Source: Pseudomonadota bacterium
GTDB taxonomy: Bacteria > Myxococcota_A > UBA796 > UBA9615
Assembly (NCBI GenBank): GCA_024229515.1
Contig: JAAESI010000009.1
Location: 1 to 35,658, forward strand
Length of the DNA stretch: 35,658 nt
Direction of reading: 5' to 3'
In this document: in pieces, positions 1 to 7,837 of the stretch
Layout: every line of letters starts with the position of its first letter
Numbering within the stretch: position 1 is the stretch's first letter
The notes under the pieces: model-generated
Databases searched by the model: none
Told to the model about the DNA's origin: nothing
What the model saw: the letters and a program-made list of their open reading frames with translations, nothing else
Made by a program: the position numbers and the translations under genes

Positions 1-238
1 TGAGGTGCGCCTCGGAGAGTCCCCCGCAGCGGTGGCGGACGCTTGGCCGGGGCCTCACGCTGGAGGTTGGAACGCCGCCGAGCCGGTAGCCCGAGAAAAC
101 GGCCCAGCGGCGAGAGCTACCAACGGCTGGCGATCACACCCATGCGGTCCTTGCCCCGCGCCGCCCGGTCCTTTATAGATTCGCCTGCCTGCGGTGCGCC
201 CTGGGGAGGGGACACTGCACGCAACGGAGGTAGAGAGC
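1..238. other. Left-edge region without a recognised gene
   Basis: No reading frame here looks like a gene. The first three bases are TGA and could be the stop of a gene beyond the left edge. They are followed by a small GAGG/CCTC inverted repeat (bases 2-13) that is too short to call a terminator. The right part holds a promoter-like pair and the Shine-Dalgarno sequence of the next gene. Both strands were read in three frames; the short frames present have frequent stops or no recognisable motif. Confidence 0.4.
151..179 (+). promoter_or_regulatory. Possible sigma70-type promoter for the RelA/SpoT-like gene
   Basis: TTGCCC (151-156) and TATAGA (174-179) are separated by 17 bases, the usual -35/-10 spacing, and each matches four of six consensus bases. 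TTTATAGAT is a conspicuous A/T-rich island in very GC-rich DNA. Transcription would begin near 186, leaving a leader of about 50 bases that contains the GGAGG used by the gene starting at 239. Confidence 0.4.
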
Positions 239-1663
239 TTGATTCGACGGGATGAGGACATCCTCCGGCTGGATTTGCGTGACCCGCAGGCGTCCGAGCA
301 GGAGCAGCTCTCCCTGGCCGATCTGGAGGCCGTGCGCCTCGTGCTCCGAGGGGGCTCGCCGATCGACTGGCATCGGCTCAACTTCCAGACCCTCAGTGAG
401 GTCGACGACCTCCTCCGGGCCAACCTCCTGGACCCCGACGACCGCCGCGACAAGGCCCGCATGGAGTACCTCCACCGCGAGGCCATCCGGTACCTCAAGC
501 GCAACTTCGCGTTCCGCTTCCCCCCCGAGGTCGAGCACCCCGAGGACGTCCGCCACCTCCTGCTCTACGCATCGGAGCAGGGCCGCTTCAACCGGGTTCA
601 GATCCTGTCCTGCGTCGCCCTCAAGACGATGCACACGATCAACCACCTCGAGGCCCGCGAGCTCCTGCTGGAGACCTCGGTGTCCGAGGCCGAGCTGATT
701 CAGATCGTCGAGAGCCAGGTCCTCAAGCGGGCGACCCAGCTCACCGACGAAGGCCTCCCCGTCGTGCACTTCTACGGCTCGCGCAAGTCGCGCGACTCGA
801 TGATCAACAAGCTCCTGAGCAAGAAGGCGTCGCGCGCCAGCGACATCCTCGACAAGCTCCGCTTCCGCATCGTCACGGAGACCCGCGACGACATCGTTCA
901 GGTGCTGTCGTACCTGCTCCGCCACGTCTTCCCGTGGAACCAGGTGACCGCCGGCGAGAGCACCAACAACCTGCTCAACTTCCACCGCTTCCTCGACCAG
1001 AACGATCCGCTCCGCCGCTACCTCGGCGCGCTCCAGGTCGACATCGGGATGGAGCAGGCTGAGGCGTTCGAGAGCGAGAACGAGAACGAGTTCTCCGGCA
1101 GCTCCTACAAAATGATCAATTTCATAGTGGACGTGCCCGTGCGGCTCGATCATTTGCTCTCCCGCGCGGGCGACCCGTGGATGCTGCAGAAGGGCTCGAT
1201 CGCGTACGTCGGGTGCGAGTTCCAGGTCGTCGACCAGGAGACCGCCTACCTGAACGAGAAGGGCGAGAACTCCCACGCCCGCTACAAGGCGCGCCAGCAG
1301 GAGAAGGTGTCCGAGCGGCTCATGTGGGGCCTGCTCAAGGAGCGCCGACGCCGCGGTGACAGCCGTCCCCCCCGGGCCGCCAGCCTCGCCCGCCGGCCCC
1401 GCGCCGTCTCCCCGATGGAGATCGCCCACGGCATCGCCGACACCAACCCCCGCATCGCCAAGCCCGGCACCCGCCGGGAGCCCCGCCCGCCCCGCCCCGC
1501 GCTGCCCCCCGTGGTCGCGCTGGAGGAGCGCACGACGGTAAGCCAGCCGCCTCCCCGCCTGCGTGACGAGCAGGTCGCGATGAGCCTGGATGAGGACTCG
1601 ATGCTCGAGCCGTTTCGCATGAGCGGGAGCAACGCCAGCGAAGCCGAGGGCAGCGGCGGCTGA
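239..1663 (+). CDS. RelA/SpoT-like nucleotidyltransferase-fold protein (TIGR04552-like)
   Basis: 474 aa. The protein resembles the uncharacterised myxobacterial TIGR04552 family, seen for example in the LRGGSPIDWHRL motif near the N-terminus. Its middle reads like a RelA/SpoT synthetase fold: RKSRDSMINKLLSK, then DILDKLRFRIVT (compare the family's D..G.RIIV strand), SSYKMINF, EFQVVDQE (compare E.QIRT) and SHARYKARQ (compare the HW.YK segment). Whether it makes or binds (p)ppGpp is unknown. The last ~100 residues are a Pro/Arg-rich, probably disordered tail. Start choice: TTG at 239 follows GGAGG (226-230) by eight bases, whereas the longer GTG at 194 has no Shine-Dalgarno. A small hairpin with a T-run follows the stop. 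The coding call is firm; the fold assignment is an inference from motif order. Confidence 0.8.
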   Translation: MIRRDEDILRLDLRDPQASEQEQLSLADLEAVRLVLRGGSPIDWHRLNFQTLSEVDDLLRANLLDPDDRRDKARMEYLHREAIRYLKRNFAFRFPPEVEHPEDVRHLLLYASEQGRFNRVQILSCVALKTMHTINHLEARELLLETSVSEAELIQIVESQVLKRATQLTDEGLPVVHFYGSRKSRDSMINKLLSKKASRASDILDKLRFRIVTETRDDIVQVLSYLLRHVFPWNQVTAGESTNNLLNFHRFLDQNDPLRRYLGALQVDIGMEQAEAFESENENEFSGSSYKMINFIVDVPVRLDHLLSRAGDPWMLQKGSIAYVGCEFQVVDQETAYLNEKGENSHARYKARQQEKVSERLMWGLLKERRRRGDSRPPRAASLARRPRAVSPMEIAHGIADTNPRIAKPGTRREPRPPRPALPPVVALEERTTVSQPPPRLRDEQVAMSLDEDSMLEPFRMSGSNASEAEGSGG

Positions 1664-1683
1664 ACCCCGAACTGGGGTTTTCT
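1663..1683 (+). terminator. Short intrinsic terminator after the RelA/SpoT-like gene
   Basis: AACCCC (1663-1668), a five-base loop GAACT, GGGGTT (1674-1679), then TTCT. This is a perfect six-base stem that begins within the TGA stop codon and is followed by a T-rich tail. The tail is short, so efficiency may be modest. Confidence 0.5.
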
Positions 1684-1695
1684 GTACTCTTTTCG

Positions 1696-1708
1696 TAAGA
1701 TCAGTCAG
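1696..1708 (+). promoter_or_regulatory. -10-like TAAGAT box seven bases before a TTG start
   Basis: TAAGAT (1696-1701) is followed by seven bases and then the TTG at 1709. The same TANNNT plus 6-7 base arrangement precedes several other starts in this window. It supports a leaderless transcript and the choice of TTG 1709 as the start of the UbiA-like frame. No matching -35 was seen. Confidence 0.3.
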
Positions 1709-2860
1709 TTGAGACTTCCCGTGGGAGGAGGGGCCTCTCTGGCTGAGCCGCGCGATAAGCAACTGAACATCTTCACGGGTGTGACCGACCGGTCCCTCCC
1801 GGCGGTGCGCGAGCCCAGGCCCGTGAGCGCCGAGCCGAAGCTATCGCAGGAGACGACGCTCGCGGAAGTCCGGCGGGCCGCGCCCGCCGACCTCCACTCA
1901 ACTCTGGACAGCTTCTACCAGGGCTTCTTGGAGGTGCTGGTCTTCACGTCGATTTGGCTGGCGACAGGGCTGGCTTCGCTGACCCTGCTGTCGGCACACG
2001 TCATGGGGCTACCCTTCGACCTCCGACCGTTTCTGCTGGTCTTCTTCTCGGCCCTCTTTGTGTACAACCTCGACCACGTCGCCGATCGGCACGTCGAGGG
2101 AATCCCCGACAAGTACACCGACGTGTTCTTCCAGCGGCCCGCGGTCCTCGTGCTTCTGGTCGCGTCTGCGATCGCGACGGGCCTGACTGTGAGTACGGCG
2201 CCCGAAGGGGCGAAGTGGGCGTTCGCGCTCTACATCTCCGCGGGTCTGATCTACGGCTTCCCGATCTTCCCGGTGCCTCGCAAGGCAGGCTGGAAGGCCT
2301 TCCGGCTCAAGGACATTCCGGGCTTGAAGGCCTGGCTCGTCGCGGCGGCGGTGACGACCGCAGGCTGGCTGCTTCCCATCGCCTGGGCCCAGCGCCCACT
2401 GGACACCGCCGCGTGGCACCTGGGCCTGTTCATGTTCGTGTTCGTCGTCTCCGCCGCTCACATGTGCGATGTGGCGGACGTTGAATCGGATCGAGCCTCG
2501 GGGATCCTGACCCTCCCGGTGCACGCGGGCGTCGAGCGGACCAAGGCCCGACTCCATCCTCGGGTTCGGAATCCTCGTCTTCGGGGCCGCGTTCCTGGCC
2601 GGCGAGGCCTCGCTCGGCCTGCTCACGAGTCAGGCCGAACTGGAGGGCGAGGTCGAGAACGCGACCCGCAAGCTGAGTCGGGCCAACCTCGAACTGCAGG
2701 ACCGGAACCGGGCCCTGGACGAGTTCAACGCGGCGCTCAGCCACGACCTGAAGTCGCCGCTGGCGACGTCCTTGCTGGCGGCCGAGAGCCTGCTGTTCAG
2801 CCGCCCAGCGTTGAGCCCCCAGCAGCAGGAGCTGGCCAAGGCGATCGCCGATTCGTCTGA
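1709..2860 (+). CDS. UbiA-like polytopic membrane domain, 5' part of a frameshifted gene
   Basis: Only 1709 to about 2548 (about 280 codons) is genuine coding sequence in this frame; the rest to the stop at 2860 is Arg/Pro/Gly-rich out-of-frame translation. After a ~60-residue soluble N-terminus come six likely membrane helices. Two motifs match UbiA prenyltransferases: NLDHVADRH after helix 2, and DVADVESDRASGILTLPV after helix 6 (the second Asp-rich motif). True UbiA enzymes have nine helices; here the sixth is followed by a frameshift at the CCC of 2547-2549, one more helix in the next frame, and then a histidine kinase. It may therefore be a UbiA-derived sensor domain rather than a prenyltransferase. 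TTG 1709 was chosen because of the TAAGAT box; GTG 1721 is an alternative. Confidence 0.6.
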   Translation: MRLPVGGGASLAEPRDKQLNIFTGVTDRSLPAVREPRPVSAEPKLSQETTLAEVRRAAPADLHSTLDSFYQGFLEVLVFTSIWLATGLASLTLLSAHVMGLPFDLRPFLLVFFSALFVYNLDHVADRHVEGIPDKYTDVFFQRPAVLVLLVASAIATGLTVSTAPEGAKWAFALYISAGLIYGFPIFPVPRKAGWKAFRLKDIPGLKAWLVAAAVTTAGWLLPIAWAQRPLDTAAWHLGLFMFVFVVSAAHMCDVADVESDRASGILTLPVHAGVERTKARLHPRVRNPRLRGRVPGRRGLARPAHESGRTGGRGRERDPQAESGQPRTAGPEPGPGRVQRGAQPRPEVAAGDVLAGGREPAVQPPSVEPPAAGAGQGDRRFV

Positions 2861-3410
2861 GCGCATGGGGGATCTGGTGCGCGAGCTCCTGAGGCTCTCG
2901 CGCATGGACTCCGACCTCGGCAACTGGGTGGAGATCGAGCTCCAGTCGACCCTGGAGGCGGTCGTGTCGGATCTCGAGGCGAAGCTCCAGGAGACCGGGG
3001 CGAGTATTGAGATCCGCGGGCCGCTGCCCCCCGCGCTGGGGAATGCATCGCTGCTTCGCGAGGTGTTCCAGAACCTGCTCGAGAACGCGATCAAGTACGG
3101 CGGTGAGGACGGCAAGGTCGGACGCGTGCTGGTCGAGGAGACCGAGGCCCCGTGGGCCCGGGTCTGCATCGCCATCGAGGACGACGGCCCCGGGATCCCC
3201 GAGGCCGAGCGGGACCTCGTGTTTCGACCGTTCCTCCAGCTCCATCGCGACCAGGGCAAGGAAGGGGTCGGCGCCGGTCTGGCCATCGTCCGCCGCATCG
3301 TGTCGGTGCACGGCGGCGCGATCCGCGTCGAGGAGGGAAAGACTCTCGGGGGCGCCCGTTTCGTGCTGGAGCTGCCCCGTCCCGGCACGATCGACACCTT
3401 CGCCGGTTAG
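2550..3410 (+). CDS. Sensor histidine kinase domain, 3' part of the frameshifted UbiA-like gene
   Basis: 286 residues in the frame one base ahead of the preceding ORF. In order: one membrane helix (SILGFGILVFGAAFLAG), a coiled coil, a HisKA H-box with the phospho-acceptor in FNAALSHDLKSPLATS, then HATPase_c with N-box LLENAIKYGG, G1 box DDGPGIPEAE, F-box VFRPFLQLH and G2 box GVGAGLAIVRRIV. All key kinase residues are present. This frame is closed by TGA at 2508-2510 and has no ATG, GTG or TTG until TTG 2772, which lies after the H-box. The domain therefore cannot start on its own and must be read from the UbiA-like ORF. Dropping one C at 2547-2549 gives a continuous ~566-residue protein. No response regulator is adjacent. 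Its stop lies 14 bases from that of the convergent cyclase. Confidence 0.75.
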   Translation, partial: DSILGFGILVFGAAFLAGEASLGLLTSQAELEGEVENATRKLSRANLELQDRNRALDEFNAALSHDLKSPLATSLLAAESLLFSRPALSPQQQELAKAIADSSERMGDLVRELLRLSRMDSDLGNWVEIELQSTLEAVVSDLEAKLQETGASIEIRGPLPPALGNASLLREVFQNLLENAIKYGGEDGKVGRVLVEETEAPWARVCIAIEDDGPGIPEAERDLVFRPFLQLHRDQGKEGVGAGLAIVRRIVSVHGGAIRVEEGKTLGGARFVLELPRPGTIDTFAG

Positions 3411-3424
3411 CCTCAGACCAGCAG

Positions 3425-4468
3425 TCAGGTCTCCATCGGACCCCGGCCTTTGACCTCGACGGTGCCGCGGAGTCGGACCGGCAGCGAATCGGGCAGCAAG
3501 CTGGCCGTTCCCGCCGTCATTTGAATCTCCCCGACCTCGCCGTGGGACTCCATGCGGCTGGCGATGTTCACGGTGTCGCCCCAGAGATCGAACGCCACCT
3601 TGGAGCGGCTGAGCACCCCGGCCACGACCGGCCCCGAGTTCAGGCCGATCCTGATCCCAAGCTCCGACGCGCCGAAGGTCTCCGAGACCGCGGCGAAGGC
3701 GCTCTCCGCCTCGGCCCGCATGCGCACGGCTGCCCGCGCTGCCCGCGCCGCGTGGTCGGATGCTCCGATGGGGACCCCGGCGACGGCCATGTAGGCGTCC
3801 CCGATGGTCTTGACCTTCTCCAACTCCTCGGAGTCGCAGATCTCGTCGAAACGAACGAAGAGGTCGTGGAGGAATCCCAGGAGCACCTCCGGCTCCAGGC
3901 TGGAGGCGAGGGGGGTGAACCCCGAGATGTCGGCGAAGAGGACGGTCGCGTCTTCGTGGCGCTCCGCCAGCGGGAGGACCGGATTGGCGGCGAGTTGCGC
4001 GATCGTGGGGCCGGGCAGCATCAGCCGAAGCAGGTCGGCTGAGCGCTGCTCTTCGGACCGGAGGCGGAGCAAGCCGAAGACAAAGGCTGGAGCCGGCCCG
4101 GTGGACCCGCCGAAGCTGAGCCAGTAGATGGCGATCACCGCCGCCGTCCCCAGCCCCAGCACCGTCGCAGTGACAGGAATGGACCGAACGTTCAACGAGA
4201 GGCCCCAGGCCAGGGCGTAGAAGAGCGCCGAGCCGATGCAGAAGGTCTGGATGGCTCCGCTGAGACCCATCGCTGCGTTGCCGAGGAACATCATCACCGA
4301 CCCAATGCCGCACGCCGCAGCGAACGCGGTGGCAATGCGGGACCGCAGTGGCAGGTCGGACCCGCCCACGAGGACCGACGGCAGTCGGTTGAAGGCGGAC
4401 TTCGGACCGCCGTTGGGCGCGGCGGCGAACAGTCGGTCGATGGGGGCGCTGGTCGACGGAGCCTGCAT
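3425..4468 (-). CDS. Membrane-anchored class III adenylate cyclase
   Basis: 347 aa; predicted to make cAMP from ATP at the inner face of the cytoplasmic membrane. About four hydrophobic helices (residues ~46-64, 69-92, 97-119 and 124-136) precede a class III catalytic domain (~172-345). Metal-binding Asp180 (VLFADISGF) and Asp224 (VKTIGDAYM) are present. Lys220 and Asp294 (FDLWGD) are the adenine-reading pair, favouring ATP over GTP, and Asn301/Arg305 (NIASR) are the transition-state residues. ATG 4468 was chosen because AAAGGG lies eight bases upstream and the frame above it is only an extension through the GT-C gene. Last gene of a three-gene operon, 35 bases after the glycosyltransferase; convergent with the histidine kinase. 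Confidence 0.9.
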   Translation of the reverse strand: MQAPSTSAPIDRLFAAAPNGGPKSAFNRLPSVLVGGSDLPLRSRIATAFAAACGIGSVMMFLGNAAMGLSGAIQTFCIGSALFYALAWGLSLNVRSIPVTATVLGLGTAAVIAIYWLSFGGSTGPAPAFVFGLLRLRSEEQRSADLLRLMLPGPTIAQLAANPVLPLAERHEDATVLFADISGFTPLASSLEPEVLLGFLHDLFVRFDEICDSEELEKVKTIGDAYMAVAGVPIGASDHAARAARAAVRMRAEAESAFAAVSETFGASELGIRIGLNSGPVVAGVLSRSKVAFDLWGDTVNIASRMESHGEVGEIQMTAGTASLLPDSLPVRLRGTVEVKGRGPMET

Positions 4469-4476
4469 CTTCTTGT

Positions 4477-4507
4477 CCCTTTCAACGCGGTCGAGGGACC
4501 CTTTCAA
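4477..4507 (-). repeat. Direct repeat TTGAAAGGG, 22-base period
   Basis: On the minus strand TTGAAAGGG occurs at 4507-4499 and again at 4485-4477, start to start 22 bases (two helical turns). The first copy overlaps the TGA stop of the glycosyltransferase and the second supplies the AAAGGG ribosome-binding site of the cyclase. It could be an operator, but the duplicated ribosome-binding sequence is the simpler reading. Confidence 0.4.
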
Positions 4508-6036
4508 AGAACCCGATACACAAACACCGCCACCGGCCACTCGGGGTGGTCCAGCGTCACCGTCCCCACCCGCTGCAACGCATTCACCTGCGCACACGCG
4601 GCCGGCAGATCGCCGCACGCGAACGGACCCTCGGTGACCAACACGTCGGGCCGCCCCTCGGGCCACGCTTGGTCCGCGCGCCAATCGCCCGTCAGCACGT
4701 AGGCCTCCATTCCCGCGCGGCGCACGCGGATGCGCAAGTGCTCTCCGAGGTGGTGGGTCGTCTGGTGCGCACACGGGGGCACCGGCCAGCGGAGCGATCC
4801 GACGGTGTATTCGGTGCCCGCGCCGCCCGCTTCCTCCAGCAGCGCGAGCACCGCGTCGAAGTCCAGGCCTGGGGACGAGGGGGGCTGGATCCAGTCCTGG
4901 TAGCAGCGTTCGTCCACGTCGGTGAGACCCACGCGGCCCTCGCCCAGCGGGCTCTGGATGAAGCTCGAGGCCAGCAGCGACAACCCCGCGACGCCCCCCA
5001 CCGCCGCCGCCCGACGCACCGGCCAGGTGCTGAGCTGGGCCCCGATCCAGGCCGCCGCCAGGGGCAGCAGGGGGAGCAGCAGCCGGGGGTACTTCTTGGG
5101 CAGGAGCATCAGCAGCGCGACCCCGCCCAGCGCGATCCACAGCGGCGTGCGGTCCACCCGCGAACGCACGCTCCACCCCACGGCCAGCGCCACCACCAGC
5201 GTCACCGGCGCCCATGGCTGCTGCACCAGGACCAACGGATAGAACACCAGCTGATGCAGCGGCCCCACCGCGTCCGGGTTCGCCCGCAGCGACCGCAGCA
5301 GGTAGTCGCCCTCGACCCCCACGAGCATCCGGTGGGCGTACCAGGGGACCGCCACCACGAGCGCCGCCGCCGCCGCCGCCATCGCCCCCCCGAGCCTCCC
5401 CGAACGCTTCGCCTCCACCAGCAGGACCACCGCCAGGGGAGCCAGCACGAGCACCGCCGTCTGCTTGACCAGCAACGCCAGCCCCGCCGCCGCTCCGCAC
5501 AGCACCCAGGCCCCCATCGACCGGGCCTTCGGATCCGCGCTGCGCAACGCCGCGAACCCCGCCGCGGCGCTCAACGCCGCCAGCGCGCACAGGCCGTTCT
5601 CCAACATCACGTGCCGCTGCATCGACGACCACAGCGGCGAACACGCCAGCGCCGCCGCCGCGATCAGCCCCGCCCGGTCGCTCCGCCCCAGGGTGCGCCC
5701 CAGCCAGAAGGTCGACACCAGCGCCAACAGCCCCCACAGCAGCGCCGCCCGCGCGGGCCCGTCGCCGTCCAGGTCCGTGACGCCGCCCCACTTCGCCACG
5801 ATCCCCGTGATCGCCGGGTACATCGCCGGGTACTCCCCGAAGTCCTCGACGTAGGCCCGGATCAGCTCCCCGCCCGCCCACCGGCCGGCGTGGTCCTCCC
5901 AGAACAGCTCGACCGCGCCCACGTTGCCGAGCACGTCGCCCTCGGCGATGCGGTCGTCCGCCGCCAGCCACCCCGCCTGCAGCACGAGCCAGCCCGCGAG
6001 CAGCCCCAGCAGCAGCCCTGTCGTGCGCGCGTTCAT
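4504..6036 (-). CDS. GT-C fold membrane glycosyltransferase (PMT/ArnT-like)
   Basis: 510 aa. The N-terminal helix is followed by an acidic first periplasmic loop (ADDRIAEGD ... ELFWEDH) and about nine further hydrophobic helices. A soluble C-terminal domain of roughly 140 residues then holds several Cys (RCYQDW, PPCAHQ, FACGDLPAACAQ). This plan matches GT39/GT83-type enzymes that take sugars from polyprenyl phosphate donors and act on the periplasmic face. The acceptor cannot be told from sequence. Its ATG overlaps the TGA of the upstream DUF218 gene in an ATGA, so the two are probably translationally coupled, and the cyclase follows. The Cys residues in the C-terminal domain may form disulfides. 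Confidence 0.8.
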   Translation of the reverse strand: MNARTTGLLLGLLAGWLVLQAGWLAADDRIAEGDVLGNVGAVELFWEDHAGRWAGGELIRAYVEDFGEYPAMYPAITGIVAKWGGVTDLDGDGPARAALLWGLLALVSTFWLGRTLGRSDRAGLIAAAALACSPLWSSMQRHVMLENGLCALAALSAAAGFAALRSADPKARSMGAWVLCGAAAGLALLVKQTAVLVLAPLAVVLLVEAKRSGRLGGAMAAAAAALVVAVPWYAHRMLVGVEGDYLLRSLRANPDAVGPLHQLVFYPLVLVQQPWAPVTLVVALAVGWSVRSRVDRTPLWIALGGVALLMLLPKKYPRLLLPLLPLAAAWIGAQLSTWPVRRAAAVGGVAGLSLLASSFIQSPLGEGRVGLTDVDERCYQDWIQPPSSPGLDFDAVLALLEEAGGAGTEYTVGSLRWPVPPCAHQTTHHLGEHLRIRVRRAGMEAYVLTGDWRADQAWPEGRPDVLVTEGPFACGDLPAACAQVNALQRVGTVTLDHPEWPVAVFVYRVL

Positions 6037-6539
6037 CGATCCAACGGGTCCTTGCCCGGGCGCCGAACAGCGTCCGAGGGAGCGAACAGCAGCTGCCCGG
6101 GCCCCACCAGGCTCAGGGTCCCCGGCGCGTAGCCGAGGTTCTGCAGCGTCACCTCTTCGAACTGGCTCAGCGACGGGAAGCCCATGTACAGCGCGTGGAT
6201 CAACCCCGTCACCACCCGCGCCGTGGCCCAGTCCCGGTCGAGCATGATCCGGCCGCAGTTGCGCAGGTTCGTGTACGTGTGACGAGCCTTCGGTTCACGC
6301 ACGATCCGGTCCTTGCGCCAGCCCCCCCGGATGAGCTCGACGGCCATCTCGTCCGCCTCCACGAACGGCGTTCCCGGAGGATGCACGGCCCCGCCCGAGA
6401 CGATGATCCAGTCGATGCTTCGGGCCTTCGCCACCGCGATCGCTTTGCGCACCCGCGCCGCAGCCCGCGGATGGAGCCGCACCGGCCGCGTCGCGATCGA
6501 CGGCGTGTACCCGGGCACGATGATGGCGGACTCGCTCAC
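6033..6539 (-). CDS. DUF218 / YdcF-like protein
   Basis: 168 aa. The pattern VSGGAVHPPGTPFVEADEM, then RIVREPKARHTYTNLRN, is the conserved core of the DUF218 (YdcF/SanA/ElyC) family, a Rossmann-like fold with conserved Gly, Glu and Asn. Members are linked to envelope or vancomycin-related phenotypes, but no reaction is firmly established. Unlike SanA or ElyC it has no N-terminal membrane helix, so it should be cytosolic. GTG start at 6539. It is the first gene of the operon with the GT-C enzyme (ATGA overlap) and the cyclase. Confidence 0.75.
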   Translation of the reverse strand: MSESAIIVPGYTPSIATRPVRLHPRAAARVRKAIAVAKARSIDWIIVSGGAVHPPGTPFVEADEMAVELIRGGWRKDRIVREPKARHTYTNLRNCGRIMLDRDWATARVVTGLIHALYMGFPSLSQFEEVTLQNLGYAPGTLSLVGPGQLLFAPSDAVRRPGKDPLDR

Positions 6540-6590
6540 GCAGCGATGATCGCAGAGCGGACCCCCTCGGCGCGCGGTCCGGCGCGACTT

Positions 6591-7730
6591 CTAGCGCGTC
6601 GTCCACTCCGGGCAGTCCGCGTAGCTGCCGTCGTCGTCCGGGTCGAGGCTGGCGGCCTGCTCCTCGCAGTCGGCGAGGTCGACCCAGCGGGCGATGACGT
6701 CGGCGCAGGTACGCTCCTCGAGGACCACCTCCGGCACCGGCTGGGCGGTCATGTGCTCCCCCCGAAGCTCGACGCAGAAGGCGCCCGGGGTGCCGCCCGG
6801 ACACTCCTCGCAGGTCAGCCCCACCGCATCCAGCAGCTCGCAGGCCGAGCCCAACTCACCCCCCGGGGTGAGCGAGTCCAGCCACCGGGTGTCCACGATT
6901 CCCGAGAACGCGCCGTCCTCGAAGTCGTTCAGGTCGGGGTGGACCACCCAGCGCAGGTCGAGGTCGTAGATCCCCGCGAGCACGCCGGAGACCTCCAACG
7001 GCAGATCATGGGGACCCATCTGGAGGATGGGGTCGTCCCAGGTGCTGGGGATGTCGTCGTCGGTGAGGGGCTCGGCGTCCGCGCCCGCCGACAGCGACGT
7101 CGTGCCGCGGCACAGGTTCTGGGAGATCGTCTCGCCGTCGTACACGCCCAGCGCACCCAGCAGGTACACGCCCGGCTGCGCCTCCGCCTCGAAGGAGGAG
7201 CGCTCGGTGACGGCGATGAGGATCGGTGTTTCGGTGAGGTACGTGGAGATCACCGGGCCCGCGCCGGGAGGATCGACGAGGTCCGCCGGCTCCACCTCGA
7301 TGCGGTACGTGCGGCCCACCAGGTCCTCGGCGTCGACCGACAGCGGAGCGCCGTGGGGCCCGGTCGAGAACGACGCTTCGAACGAGCCGATCGAGCTCGG
7401 CGCCAGCGTCACTGTCCAGACGTAGGCGGTGGACGGCTCCAGCGGCACGAACGGGTCGACCCGCAGGGTGAGGCCGTCGTTCTCCAGCGCTACGGCGGCT
7501 CCCACCGACTCGCCCGCCGCCGTGCTCAGCACCGCCGTGGCCTCCTCGGGCATTTCGTCGAAGTGCACGTACAGGGTCGCGGTGAAGAGGAAGTCCGTGG
7601 CCCCGTCAGCGGGCACGAACTCGGTGATGACGACGCCCTCGTACGGCGGCGGCTCCTCGTCCGGGGGCTCGGTGGTGGGGCAGGAGATCAGGAGCAGCAG
7701 GGCAGGGGCCAGGAGCAGAGCGCGGGTCAT
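6591..7730 (-). CDS. Lipoprotein with N-terminal Ig-like (Big_5-type) domain
   Basis: 379 aa. The signal peptide ends in the lipobox LISC, so the mature protein should be lipid-anchored through Cys17, followed by an acidic, proline-rich tether. Residues ~32-125 read as a bacterial Ig-like domain of the SbsA/Big_5 type (FVPADGATD start, then LYVHFDEM and STAYVWTVTL). The remainder is unrecognised and carries Cys pairs (CEECPGG, CADVIARW, CEEQ, CPEW) that could form disulfides. A GGGGGAAGG purine tract lies just before the ATG. It ends 51 bases upstream of the DUF218 gene on the same strand. Function unknown; probably an outer-membrane surface or structural lipoprotein. Confidence 0.8.
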   Translation of the reverse strand: MTRALLLAPALLLLISCPTTEPPDEEPPPYEGVVITEFVPADGATDFLFTATLYVHFDEMPEEATAVLSTAAGESVGAAVALENDGLTLRVDPFVPLEPSTAYVWTVTLAPSSIGSFEASFSTGPHGAPLSVDAEDLVGRTYRIEVEPADLVDPPGAGPVISTYLTETPILIAVTERSSFEAEAQPGVYLLGALGVYDGETISQNLCRGTTSLSAGADAEPLTDDDIPSTWDDPILQMGPHDLPLEVSGVLAGIYDLDLRWVVHPDLNDFEDGAFSGIVDTRWLDSLTPGGELGSACELLDAVGLTCEECPGGTPGAFCVELRGEHMTAQPVPEVVLEERTCADVIARWVDLADCEEQAASLDPDDDGSYADCPEWTTR

Positions 7731-7837
7731 GCCGACACCTTCCCCCGGGGCTCACGGGGTGTCCAATTGGCCGCCCGATGGCCGCAGACCCTGCTACAAG
7801 GCATCGCCGCCGAGTCCCGCGGCATCCGGAGTCCCCC

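Noticed and set aside
2543..2553. Programmed frameshift at the UbiA/kinase junction
   Set aside because: No slippery heptamer, nearby stimulatory hairpin or Shine-Dalgarno-like element is visible; an indel in CCC is simpler.
3425..5971. 848-residue frame joining the cyclase to an upstream Gly/Arg-rich N-terminal part
   Set aside because: The upstream part is an out-of-frame reading of the GT-C gene; the cyclase has its own ATG and ribosome-binding site at 4468.
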